A stretch of DNA of 64,000 nucleotides. It comes from Ectorhizobium quercum. GTDB lineage: Bacteria; Pseudomonadota; Alphaproteobacteria; Rhizobiales; Rhizobiaceae. The stretch lies in NCBI RefSeq assembly GCF_026552795.1, contig NZ_JANFPI010000004.1:62001-126000 (forward strand). The letters are read 5' to 3'. Every line of letters starts with the position of its first letter. Position 1 is the first letter of the stretch. Shown in pieces: positions 41,944-49,802 of this stretch. Made by a program: the position numbers and the translations under genes. Under the pieces are notes generated by a model. That model searched no databases. It saw only the letters and a list, made by a program, of their open reading frames with translations, and had not been told where the DNA came from.

Positions 41944-42672
41944 ATGCCCATCATCACCTTCGCCAATTCCAAGGGCGGCGCCGGCAAGACGACAGCCGTG
42001 CTTCTTCTCGCCACCGAGCTTGCCCGGCGCGGCTACCGGGTGGACGTGCTCGACACCGACCCGCAGCAATGGTTCGCCCGCTGGTTCGACGTCTCCGGCC
42101 GCGCCGTGCGCAATCTGGACGTCGTCAGCTACGTCACCGAGCAGGCGCTGTCGGACCGCATCGCCGAAAGCAGGCAGCGCGCCGATTACACGATCATCGA
42201 CCTGCCGGGCGTCCGCTCGCCGCTGCTGGCCCGTGCCCTCGGCCATTCCGACCATGTGCTGATCCCCGTGCAGGGCTGCGCGATGGATGCGCAGGGCGGT
42301 GCGCATGTGCTGGAAATGCTGAAGTTTCTGGCCGACAAGGCCAAGCTGGTCATTCCCCATTCCGTGGTTCTGACCCGCGTCAATCCGCTGGTCACGACCC
42401 GTGCGCTCGCCGCCGTGCGCCAGCTTCTCGCCTCGCGCAACGTCCATGTCCTCGATACGCCCATCGTCGAGCGCGCCGCCTTCCGCGACATCTTCGAACT
42501 GGGCGGAACGTTGCAGGATCTCCATCCGGAAAGGGTTTCCAATGTCGATAAGGCCCGCGAAAACGCCCGCGCCTTCGCCCATGAGGTGCTGTCGCGCGTC
42601 TGGGGCCGCCTGAGCGACGACGACCTTGCCGCCGCCGACACCGAGCATCGCATAGGCAAGACCGCCGCCTGA
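41944..42672 (+). CDS. Orphan ParA/MinD-family ATPase
   Basis: Deviant Walker A ATPase, 242 residues: ITFANSKGGAGKTTAVLLLATELA (KGGAGKT with the signature Lys), VDVLDTDPQQW, YTIIDLPGV. Start at ATG 41944 with GGGGA six bases upstream. No parB or parS-like gene lies nearby, so plasmid-type partitioning is unlikely. The sequence resembles chromosomal ParA-like and VirC1-type proteins whose cargo is not known. It is convergent with infC, with which it shares a terminator region. Confidence 0.88.
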   Translation: MPIITFANSKGGAGKTTAVLLLATELARRGYRVDVLDTDPQQWFARWFDVSGRAVRNLDVVSYVTEQALSDRIAESRQRADYTIIDLPGVRSPLLARALGHSDHVLIPVQGCAMDAQGGAHVLEMLKFLADKAKLVIPHSVVLTRVNPLVTTRALAAVRQLLASRNVHVLDTPIVERAAFRDIFELGGTLQDLHPERVSNVDKARENARAFAHEVLSRVWGRLSDDDLAAADTEHRIGKTAA

Positions 42673-42695
42673 CGCGAACGGCAATGCCGCAACGA

Positions 42696-42718
42696 AAAAG
42701 CCGCCCGGAGGCGGCTTT
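42696..42718 (-). terminator. Rho-independent terminator of infC
   Basis: AAAGCCGCC (42697-42705) pairs with GGCGGCTTT (42710-42718) over CGGA. Read on the minus strand, the stem is followed by a T-rich run, as expected for an infC terminator; it may also serve parA from the other side. Confidence 0.8.
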
Positions 42719-42743
42719 CGTCAGGATGGAAGGGCGGCGTCCG

Positions 42744-43280
42744 TCACTTCGGCGCCAGCACCATCATCATCTGGCGGCCTTCGAGCTTGGGCTCGGCTTC
42801 GACCTTGGCGATCTCCTGGGTGTCTTCCTTGACCTGGAGAAGAAGCTTCATGCCGAGTTCCTGGTGGGCCATCTCGCGGCCGCGGAACTTCAGCGTCACC
42901 TTCACCTTGTCGCCGTCTTCGAAGAAGCGGTTCATGGCCTTCATCTTCACCTCGTAATCGTGGGTGTCGATGTTGGGGCGCATCTTGATTTCCTTGATCT
43001 CGACGATCTTCTGCTTCTTGCGCGCTTCAGCAGCTTTCTTCTGCGTGGCGTATTTCAGCTTTCCGAGATCGAGGATCTTGCATACCGGCGGTTCGGAGTT
43101 CGGGGAAATCTCCACCAGGTCGAGTCCCGCATCCTCCGCCATTTTCAACGCCTGATCGGTGGCGACGACGCCCAGATTCTGCCCCTCATCATCGATGAGC
43201 TGTACGCGCGGGATGCGGATTTCCCGGTTGGCGCGGGGGCCGTCTTTCGTGGGAACGTCGGCTTTGAACGGTCTGCGAAT
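42744..43280 (-). CDS. infC: Translation initiation factor IF-3, ATT start codon
   Basis: Binds the 30S subunit, prevents 70S association and checks the start codon. I extend it to ATT 43280, giving 178 residues, the usual length. The added N-terminus reads [23 protein letters not shown] and flows into [43 protein letters not shown] lies eight bases upstream of the ATT. Starting at the first ATG (43148) would remove most of the N-terminal domain. ATT or other rare starts are known for infC and allow autoregulation, because IF-3 rejects non-canonical start codons. The C-terminal domain ([38 protein letters not shown]) is intact. Confidence 0.95.
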   Translation of the reverse strand: MRRPFKADVPTKDGPRANREIRIPRVQLIDDEGQNLGVVATDQALKMAEDAGLDLVEISPNSEPPVCKILDLGKLKYATQKKAAEARKKQKIVEIKEIKMRPNIDTHDYEVKMKAMNRFFEDGDKVKVTLKFRGREMAHQELGMKLLLQVKEDTQEIAKVEAEPKLEGRQMMMVLAPK

Positions 43281-43533
43281 GGTCGTATTCTCCTAAAAAT
43301 TGACAGTGCGCTCGTCGGGCGGCTCATGGCGAATGGGCCAAGCGTACGCGGCTGATGGCAATGTCGTGATTGCGGCTGGCGAGTCAATAGCACACCTCAT
43401 CAAAAAAATCACCTGCTCCCTTAGTTTTCAGCGGTTTTAGGGTCGATGCGGCGCAAATGGACATGGCATTACTTGGCAAGGGCCCGCGCACCCGCGTAAA
43501 ACGGCGCGAAAACGAACGCACAAGGAAGACGAC

Positions 43534-44328
43534 ATGAGCGCGACGAACGGTATTTCCTCCGGTTCCATCACCGTCGGACAAGGAGCCGAGGCCCGCGAGA
43601 TTGCCTGGAAGCGCCGCGGCGCCGCCGGCAAGGGCCCTGCCCTCGTCTGGCTCGGCGGCTACAAGTCCGACATGGAGGGGACGAAGGCGCTGGCGCTCGA
43701 TGCCTTCGCCGCGGAAAAGGGCTTCGAGGCGATCCGTTTCGACTATTCCGGCCACGGCATCTCCGGCGGCGCATTCAGCGACGGTACGATCTCGCGCTGG
43801 CTTGAGGAAAGCCTTGCCGTCATATCCCGTTTCGCGCCGGAGGAGGTCATCCTCGTCGGCTCGTCGATGGGCGGCTGGATCGCCCTGCGCGCCGTTCAGG
43901 AAATCCTTGCGCGCGGACTGCCGGTCAGGGTGAAGGGCCTCGTCCTGATCGCCCCTGCCCCGGACTTCACCGTCGAACTGATCGAGCCGGCGCTGAGCGA
44001 AGCCGAAAAACACGCGCTGGAAACGCTGGGCTATTTCGAGGAGCCGTCCGAATACGGTCCCGAACCCTATATCTATACGCGCGGACTGATCGAGGACGGG
44101 CGGAAGAATCGGGTGCTGGACGGCCTGATCGCCACGGGATGCCCGGTGCATATCCTCCAGGGCATGCGCGACACCTCGGTGCCTTACGCCCATGCGCTGA
44201 AGCTGATGGAACACCTGCCCGCCGACGATGTGGTGCTGACGCTGATCCGCGACGGCGACCATCGCCTGTCGCGGCCGCAGGACATCGAACGGCTGAAGGC
44301 CGCGCTCTGCGAAATCGCCCGCGCCTGA
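43534..44328 (+). CDS. Alpha/beta hydrolase
   Basis: Serine hydrolase of the alpha/beta fold, 264 residues. Oxyanion region VWLGGYKSDMEGTKA, FDYSGHGISGG, nucleophile elbow GSSMGGW, then ILQGMRDTSVPYAHAL (acid) and IRDGDHRLSRP (His). Similar proteins next to infC in rhizobia are related to ABHD10-type thioesterases; the substrate is unknown. AAGGAAG precedes the ATG. Divergent from infC. Confidence 0.9.
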   Translation: MSATNGISSGSITVGQGAEAREIAWKRRGAAGKGPALVWLGGYKSDMEGTKALALDAFAAEKGFEAIRFDYSGHGISGGAFSDGTISRWLEESLAVISRFAPEEVILVGSSMGGWIALRAVQEILARGLPVRVKGLVLIAPAPDFTVELIEPALSEAEKHALETLGYFEEPSEYGPEPYIYTRGLIEDGRKNRVLDGLIATGCPVHILQGMRDTSVPYAHALKLMEHLPADDVVLTLIRDGDHRLSRPQDIERLKAALCEIARA

Positions 44329-44441
44329 CGCCTCGCGCGTTAACCATGTCCGCGTTCATATTCTGTTAAGGTTTGCCCGGCCGTTGACTCGTTGCGCCTT
44401 TGGTTCTTAACTCTTTGTTAAGAATTCAAAGGGACGAACCG

Positions 44442-45053
44442 ATGTTGAGTACGGGTAAACGCATTTTCGTTGCTCTGGCCGCGCTTGTCGCCGCAAGCAC
44501 GGCTGCCGGCGGCAGCGATCTGCGTCCGGCTGCCGCCATGATCACCGGTTCCGTCACCTCGCAGCCCATCGGTCACTACGAGTTCTGCCAGCGGCATGTG
44601 TCCGAATGCGCCGTGCGCAGCAAGGTCGCCGCCGCGCCGAAGCTGACCGAACACGGCTGGCAGGTTCTTCGCGACGTCAACATGTCCGTCAACGCCGAAA
44701 TCATCGCGATGACCGACATGGAAGTCTACGGCAAGGAAGAGTTCTGGACCTATCCGGTCGATGCCGGCGATTGCGAGGAATTCGTTCTCGAAAAGCGCAA
44801 GCGCCTGCTCGAAAAGGGCTTTTCGGTCGCCGACCTGCTGATCACCGTCGTGCGCAAGCCGGATGGCGAGGGCCATGCCGTCCTGACCGTCCGTACCTCG
44901 CAGGGCGACTACATCCTCGACAACCTGTCGCCGGACGTGAAGCCCTGGACGGAAACGTCCTACACCTATCTGAAGCGCCAGGCGAGCTTTCACACCGGCC
45001 GCTGGGTCACGATCGAGAACGGCAACGTGCAGGTGGTCGGCGCCCTGCGCTGA
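44442..45053 (+). CDS. Transglutaminase-like cysteine protease (BTLCP family), secreted
   Basis: Bacterial transglutaminase-like cysteine proteinase (PF06035), 203 residues. Residues 1 to ~36 are a signal peptide (IFVALAALVAASTAAGG). Catalytic Cys in DAGDCEEFVLEKR, His in GEGHAVLTV and Asp in YILDNLSPDV are all present. Start ATG 44442 with AGGGA eight bases upstream. Members of the family (LapG relatives) can process surface proteins; no LapD or LapA-type partner is seen in this window. Confidence 0.9.
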   Translation: MLSTGKRIFVALAALVAASTAAGGSDLRPAAAMITGSVTSQPIGHYEFCQRHVSECAVRSKVAAAPKLTEHGWQVLRDVNMSVNAEIIAMTDMEVYGKEEFWTYPVDAGDCEEFVLEKRKRLLEKGFSVADLLITVVRKPDGEGHAVLTVRTSQGDYILDNLSPDVKPWTETSYTYLKRQASFHTGRWVTIENGNVQVVGALR

Positions 45054-45060
45054 CGGCCGC

Positions 45061-45083
45061 CTTGCCGGGCAAAGGCCGGCAAG
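45061..45083. terminator. Hairpin after the BTLCP gene
   Basis: CTTGCCGG (45061-45068) pairs with CCGGCAAG (45076-45083), eight bases past the stop codon. No U tract, so termination is uncertain. Confidence 0.4.
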
Positions 45084-45209
45084 CACGCTTGCAATGCCCC
45101 GCATCCGCTCCTAAATAAAGGCCATCTTCATTCAGGCAGGACGGTGCAGTCATGGATTTCCACCCTTTCGCAATCGAACGTCAATTTGCGAATGGGGAAA
45201 TCCGCCACC

Positions 45210-46799
45210 ATGTCTGCCTTCATCTCCCTCTCCCGTCTTTCCTGGTCCACGCCTGACGGACGGCCTGTCCTTTCCGATCTCACGCTTCGTTTCGAACCCG
45301 AGCGGACCGGCCTTGTCGGGCGCAATGGCGTCGGCAAGTCGACCCTGTTCGGGCTGATCGCCGGCACGCTCCGGCCGCAATCGGGAACCGTAACCGTCAG
45401 CGGGCGGCTGGGCTGGCTGCGGCAGTCCGCCCAGCTTGCCGGCGATGAAACGGTGGCCGACCTGTTCGGCGTGCGCGAGGCCCTCGCGCTTCTCGGGCGG
45501 GCCGAGGCAGGCCGGGCCGGCGCCGACGAACTGGCGGAGGCGGACTGGACCCTGCCGGAGCGGATCGCGGCCTCGCTTGCCCGTGCCGGGCTCGATGCGG
45601 TGCCGGCAACGGCGCTGGCCTCCCTTTCCGGTGGGCAGCGGACCCGGGCCGCGCTGGCGGCAATGACCTTCGCCGACCCGGATTTCCTGCTTCTCGACGA
45701 ACCGACCAACAATCTCGACCGGGACGGACGCGTCGCCGTGCGCGATCTTCTCGCCGGCTGGCGCAAGGGCGCGGTCGTCATCAGCCATGACCGCGAACTG
45801 CTGGACAGCATGGATGCGATCGTTGAGCTGACGTCGCTGGGCGCCACACGCTTCGGCGGCAACTGGACCCATTACCGGGCGGCGAAGGCCGTGCTGCTGG
45901 CGGCTGCCGAGAGTGATCTCGCCCATGCCGAAAAGCAGGTTTCGGAGCAGGCCGGCGAGGCGCAGCGGCGCCGAGAGCGGCAGGCGCGGCGCGACGGCGC
46001 CGGGCGGAAAATGGGCGCGAAAGGCGACATGCCGCGCATCGTCGCCGGCTTGCGGAAGGACCGCAGCGAGGATACCGGCGGCCGCAACGCGCAGCTTGCC
46101 GCTGACAGGCAGGCGAAGGCGGCCGAAGCGCTGGCGGCGGCGCGCGAGCGGGTCGAGATCCTCCAGCCCTTCGGCGTGCGGCTGGCCTCGGCCGATCTTC
46201 CGCCGGGACGCCGCGTCTTGCAGTTCGACAATGTGACGGCGGGCTACGAGCCCGGCCGCCCGGTGCTGCGCGGGCTTTCGTTTACGGTGACGGGGCCGGA
46301 GCGCCTTGCCGTCACCGGGCCGAACGGTTCGGGCAAGACGACCCTGCTGGCGCTGATCGCGGGCCGGCATGCGCCGGATGCCGGCGCCGTGCGGCGCTTC
46401 GTGCCCTTCGCCATGCTCGACCAGCGGGTAAGCCTCATCGATCCGTCGCTGTCGATCCGCGACAATTTCAGGCGGCTCAACCCCGATGCCGACGAGAATG
46501 CCTGCCGGCTGGCGCTTGCCCGCTTCATGTTCCGCGCCGATGCCGCGATGCAGCCCGCCGGCACGCTCAGCGGCGGCCAGCTTCTCAGGGCCGGGCTCGC
46601 CTGCGTCCTCGGCGGCGGGGCGCCGCCGCCGCTCCTCCTTCTCGACGAGCCGACCAATCACCTCGACATCGAATCCGTGGAAACCGTCGAGGCCGGCCTC
46701 AGGGCCTATGACGGCGCTCTCGTCGTGGTGAGCCATGACGAGGCGTTTCTGGAGGCGATCGGCATGACGCGGCGGCTTGAGCTTAGCCCTGCCCGATGA
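45210..46799 (+). CDS. ABC-F family ATPase
   Basis: Soluble twin-ATPase that probably acts on the ribosome. It has 529 residues from ATG 45210. First domain: GRNGVGKST, LSGGQRTRAALAAM, LLLDEPTNNLD; second domain: GPNGSGKTT, LSGGQLLRAGLACVL, LLLDEPTNHLD. The linker with charged helices (EAQRRRERQARRDGAGRKMGAKGDMP) is typical, as is the absence of membrane segments. ATG 45192 is an alternative start. It ends convergent with mbfA, overlapping it by 17 bases. Relation to antibiotic resistance cannot be inferred. Confidence 0.9.
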   Translation: MSAFISLSRLSWSTPDGRPVLSDLTLRFEPERTGLVGRNGVGKSTLFGLIAGTLRPQSGTVTVSGRLGWLRQSAQLAGDETVADLFGVREALALLGRAEAGRAGADELAEADWTLPERIAASLARAGLDAVPATALASLSGGQRTRAALAAMTFADPDFLLLDEPTNNLDRDGRVAVRDLLAGWRKGAVVISHDRELLDSMDAIVELTSLGATRFGGNWTHYRAAKAVLLAAAESDLAHAEKQVSEQAGEAQRRRERQARRDGAGRKMGAKGDMPRIVAGLRKDRSEDTGGRNAQLAADRQAKAAEALAAARERVEILQPFGVRLASADLPPGRRVLQFDNVTAGYEPGRPVLRGLSFTVTGPERLAVTGPNGSGKTTLLALIAGRHAPDAGAVRRFVPFAMLDQRVSLIDPSLSIRDNFRRLNPDADENACRLALARFMFRADAAMQPAGTLSGGQLLRAGLACVLGGGAPPPLLLLDEPTNHLDIESVETVEAGLRAYDGALVVVSHDEAFLEAIGMTRRLELSPAR

Positions 46800-47763
46800 G
46801 GATGCCGGCGGCCAGAACCAGCGAGCCGCCGAGGACGACCTGCATGACGGCGCGGAAGAACGGCGTGTCCATGAACCGGTTCTGGATGAAGGCGATGGCC
46901 CATAGCTCGATGAACACGACGATCACGGCGATGGTGGTGGCGATCGTGAAGTCCGGGATCAGGTAGGGCAGCGCGTGGCCGAGGCCGCCGAGGGCCGTCA
47001 TGACGCCCGAGGCAAGCCCGCGCTTCCACGGCGCGCCGCGGCCCGACAGCTTGCCGTCGTCATGGGCGGCTTCGGTGAACCCCATCGAAATGCCGGCGCC
47101 CACCGAGGCGGACAGGCCGACGAGGAAGGTCTGCCAGGTGTTGCCGGTGGCGAACGCCGCCGCGAAGATCGGCGCCAGCGTCGAGACGGATCCGTCCATC
47201 AGTCCGGCGAGGCCCGGCTGGATCCAGGTCAGCACGAGCTGGCGGCGGGCGGTCTGCGTTTCGCCGGCGGCCACGTCGTCCGGCCTGTGCCGGTCGCTCA
47301 GCGCATGGGCGATGCTGCCGTGGCTCTCCTCGGCCATCGCCAGTTCGCCGAGAAGCGCGCGGGTTCCGGCATCCGTCACCCGCCCGGCGGCCTCGCGGTA
47401 GAAGCGCGCCGCCTGCCGTTCCATGCGTTCCGTTTCCTCGCGGATTTTCCCGAAAGGCAGGTTCTTCTGCAACCAGTCCGGCCTGCGGTCGTAAAAGCCG
47501 CGCACATGCTCGCGGCGGATCGGTGGAATGACTTCGCCGAAACGCTGGCGATAGAGGACGATCAGGTTGCGGCGGTGGGCGTCCTCCACCTCCGCCATGT
47601 CGCGGAATATGGCGGCGGTCGCCGGATAATCCTGTTCCAGCCGCTGCGCATAGGTCATATAGATGCGTCCGTCTTCCTCCTCGGAAGCGATGGCGAGCGC
47701 GAGAATTTCCCGTTCGTCGAGGGAGTTGAAGGAGCGCCTGGAAGGGCCGAGGAGAGAAAACAT
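46783..47763 (-). CDS. mbfA: Membrane-bound ferritin-like iron exporter (MbfA)
   Basis: Iron exporter with an N-terminal rubrerythrin/ferritin-like di-iron domain fused to a C-terminal VIT1/CCC1-type membrane domain, 326 residues. Ferritin-domain ligands: EEEDGRIYMTYAQ, EVEDAHRRNLIVLY, AEESHGSIAHAL. Membrane part: LVLTWIQPGLAGLMDGSVSTLAPIFAAAFAT, with further helices ending AGILIGQG. Matches MbfA of Agrobacterium and Bradyrhizobium, which is under Irr control and protects against iron and peroxide stress. A perfect ICE-type palindrome lies 17 bases upstream of its ATG. Tail-to-tail overlap with the ABC-F gene. Confidence 0.93.
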   Translation of the reverse strand: MFSLLGPSRRSFNSLDEREILALAIASEEEDGRIYMTYAQRLEQDYPATAAIFRDMAEVEDAHRRNLIVLYRQRFGEVIPPIRREHVRGFYDRRPDWLQKNLPFGKIREETERMERQAARFYREAAGRVTDAGTRALLGELAMAEESHGSIAHALSDRHRPDDVAAGETQTARRQLVLTWIQPGLAGLMDGSVSTLAPIFAAAFATGNTWQTFLVGLSASVGAGISMGFTEAAHDDGKLSGRGAPWKRGLASGVMTALGGLGHALPYLIPDFTIATTIAVIVVFIELWAIAFIQNRFMDTPFFRAVMQVVLGGSLVLAAGILIGQG

Positions 47764-47780
47764 GATCGCGAAAACCTTAG

Positions 47781-47797
47781 TTTAGAATAATTCTAAA
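47781..47797. promoter_or_regulatory. ICE box (Irr-binding iron control element)
   Basis: TTTAGAATAATTCTAAA is a perfect palindrome (7-bp arms, 3-base centre) matching the rhizobial iron control element. It is in the promoter of mbfA and upstream of the divergent hemoglobin gene; Irr is known to control mbfA through this element in Agrobacterium and Bradyrhizobium. Confidence 0.85.
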
Positions 47798-47904
47798 TTA
47801 GGGTGCGGCATGCGGCAGGTCAAGACGAAAGTCGGGCCGTGCCGTCATGCCGCAGGAAAAAATGCCGTCATCCGGCCGGAACGCGGCGGACGAAGGAGAT
47901 GGAA

Positions 47905-48360
47905 ATGAGCGACGAATTGCGGGTGCATGCCGCCCACCGGGCGGACATGCAGGCGAAGGCCGCGGCGGACATGGCGGCGATCGGCATCGATGCCGCCTTT
48001 CTCGACCGGCTGGTGGACACCTTTTACGGTCGCGTGCGGGCGCATCCCGCGCTCGGCCCGGTTTTCGAGGCAAGGCTTGCCGGGCGCTGGCCGGAACACC
48101 TCGCCCGGATGAAACGGTTCTGGCAGGCCGTCGCCCTGCGCAACGGCGCCTATTCGGGCCGCCCCGTTCCCGCCCATCTCGCCGTTTCCGGCCTCAGCGA
48201 ACCGCTCTTTGCCGACTGGCTGGCCCTGTTCGGTGAAACGCTGGACGATATCGCCCCGACGCAGGCGGCGCGCGATGTCCTGATGGCGTCGGCCGAGCGC
48301 ATCGCCCGCAGCCTGATCCTGTCCATCTTCCACAATCCGGCCGTCACGGGCACGGCATGA
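47905..48360 (+). CDS. Group III truncated hemoglobin
   Basis: Small heme protein (2-on-2 globin), 151 residues. Seen: FLDRLVDTFYGRVRAHPALGPVFEARL, RMKRFWQAVALRNGAYSGRPVPAHLAV with the proximal His in PAHL, and LFADWLALFGETLDDIA, all typical of group III. Start ATG 47905 with AAGGAG six bases upstream. ATG 47899 lacks room for an RBS. It may handle NO, peroxide or oxygen; sharing a promoter gap with mbfA suggests iron-linked regulation. Confidence 0.9.
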   Translation: MSDELRVHAAHRADMQAKAAADMAAIGIDAAFLDRLVDTFYGRVRAHPALGPVFEARLAGRWPEHLARMKRFWQAVALRNGAYSGRPVPAHLAVSGLSEPLFADWLALFGETLDDIAPTQAARDVLMASAERIARSLILSIFHNPAVTGTA

Positions 48361-48389
48361 AAACACTTACGCGCGGCGGAAATATCGGT

Positions 48390-48494
48390 TAGATCATTTC
48401 AGCGTTTCCATGAAACGCTGAAATGATCTAACTATTTGTTTTTGCGCAATTCCGGACGGAAAGCCGCTTCACATTTTTCCTGGAATCGCTCTCA
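48390..48494. repeat. RIME-like rhizobial intergenic repeat
   Basis: A perfect 20-bp inverted repeat (arms 48390-48409 and 48413-48432, arm TTAGATCATTTCAGCGTTTC, three-base loop) followed by a second imperfect palindrome (about 48451-48490, ATTCCGG.. to ..CCTGGAAT). The layout and ~105 bp size match the Rhizobium-specific intergenic mosaic element (RIME). It probably also stops transcription of the hemoglobin gene. Confidence 0.75.
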
Positions 48495-48530
48495 CCAGAC
48501 CGCGGAATAACATGAACGGGTACTCATATC

Positions 48531-49580
48531 ATGCACGGTGAATACAAGGTCCACGGTGGAAAGCTCGTCGTCGTCGATCTCGATGTGGTGGACGATAGGC
48601 TTTCCGGTGTGCAGGTCGCGGGCGATTTCTTCCTGGAGCCGGCCGAGGCGCTGGCCGATATCCGCGCCGCGCTGGATGGCCTGCCGGTCACGTCGTCTGC
48701 GGCGGACATCGCCGATGCCGTGAATGCCGGCCTTCGCCCCGATGCAGTGATGATCGGCTTCAGCCCCGAGGCCGTGGCCATCGCCGTCCGCCGCGCTTTG
48801 GGCGTGGCCGGCACCTGGCGCGACTACGAATGGCAGATCATCGAGGCGCCCGCCGTGCCGCCGGCCATTCATCTCGCGCTCGACGAGGTGCTTGCGCAGG
48901 AAGTGGCCGCCGGGCGGCGGGCACCGACGCTGCGCTTCTGGGAGTGGGAGCGGCCCGCCATCATCATCGGCGCGTTCCAGTCGCTGCGCAACGAAGTGGA
49001 CATGGAGGCCACGGCGAAGTTCGGCGTCCAGACGGTTCGCCGCGTGACCGGCGGCGGCGCGATGTTCGTGGAGCCCGGCTCGACCATCACCTATTCACTC
49101 TACGCACCCGCCGCGCTGGTGCGCGACATGAGCTTTGCCGAATCCTACGCCTTCCTCGACGAGTGGGTGCTGAAGGCGCTGAACTCGCTCGGGATCGACG
49201 CCGTCTACAAGCCGCTCAACGACATCGCCAGTTCCAAAGGCAAGATCGGCGGCGCGGCGCAGAAGCGCTTCCACGGCGGCGCGATCCTCCATCACGTCAC
49301 GATGGCCTACGACATGGACGCGGAGAAGATGACGCAGGTGCTGCGCATCGGCCGGGAGAAACTGTCCGACAAGGGAACGGCGAGCGCGGTCAAGCGCGTC
49401 GACCCGGTGCGCAGCCAGACCGGCCTGCCGCGCGAGGAGGTCATCCGCCGCATGCGGGAAACCTTCGTTTCGCTGAACGGCGGCAAGGCGGGATCGATCA
49501 CCGCCGAGGAATATGCCGCCGCCGAAAAGCTGGCGGCGGAAAAGTTCCTGACGGAAGACTGGCTGCGCCACATTCCGTAA
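48531..49580 (+). CDS. Lipoate--protein ligase family protein with N-terminal accessory domain
   Basis: Attaches lipoate (or octanoate) to E2 or H proteins using ATP. It has 349 residues. Residues 1-95 (GEYKVHGGKLVVVDLDVVDDRLSGVQVAGDFFLEP) resemble the accessory domain that is C-terminal in E. coli LplA, and the catalytic BPL/LplA domain follows (LRFWEWERPAIIIGAFQSLRNEVD, RRVTGGGAMFVEPGSTITYSLY, YKPLNDIASSKGKIGGAAQKR with the catalytic Lys, GAILHHVTM). The accessory domain therefore precedes the catalytic domain. It stands alone just after the RIME-like repeat and is convergent with xfp. Confidence 0.88.
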   Translation: MHGEYKVHGGKLVVVDLDVVDDRLSGVQVAGDFFLEPAEALADIRAALDGLPVTSSAADIADAVNAGLRPDAVMIGFSPEAVAIAVRRALGVAGTWRDYEWQIIEAPAVPPAIHLALDEVLAQEVAAGRRAPTLRFWEWERPAIIIGAFQSLRNEVDMEATAKFGVQTVRRVTGGGAMFVEPGSTITYSLYAPAALVRDMSFAESYAFLDEWVLKALNSLGIDAVYKPLNDIASSKGKIGGAAQKRFHGGAILHHVTMAYDMDAEKMTQVLRIGREKLSDKGTASAVKRVDPVRSQTGLPREEVIRRMRETFVSLNGGKAGSITAEEYAAAEKLAAEKFLTEDWLRHIP

Positions 49581-49655
49581 ACACGGGCGCATCGGGGGAA
49601 GCAACGGGCCGCCCCTTCCCTCACTCACTTCGCCTCCGCTTCGCCCGGCGGCCAT

Positions 49656-49752
49656 CTCCCCGTGGGGAGAGGGTATCCGAAACGCTGCGGCATATGCCAT
49701 CTTCTCCCCTCGGGGAAGAAGATGGCCGAAGGGCGGATGAAGGCCCTTCGGC
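49656..49752. repeat. Cluster of three inverted repeats between lplA-like and xfp genes
   Basis: Three hairpins in tandem: CTCCCC/GGGGAG (49656-49669), GCCATCTTCTCCCC with its complement (49696-49726, one bulge), and CCGAAGGGC/GCCCTTCGG (about 49725-49752). The gap is intergenic and convergent. It looks like a dispersed palindromic rhizobial repeat and probably acts as a transcription stop for both genes. Confidence 0.6.
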
Positions 49753-49802
49753 AGTTTTGTGGAGGGTGGTTCCCCTTTCACAGGAAAGGCTCCAGCCCGG
49801 CC

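Noticed and set aside
48390-48432. CRISPR-like or attachment-site reading of the 20-bp inverted repeat
   Set aside because: Only one copy in the window, no spacers, no integrase; layout fits a RIME-type intergenic element.
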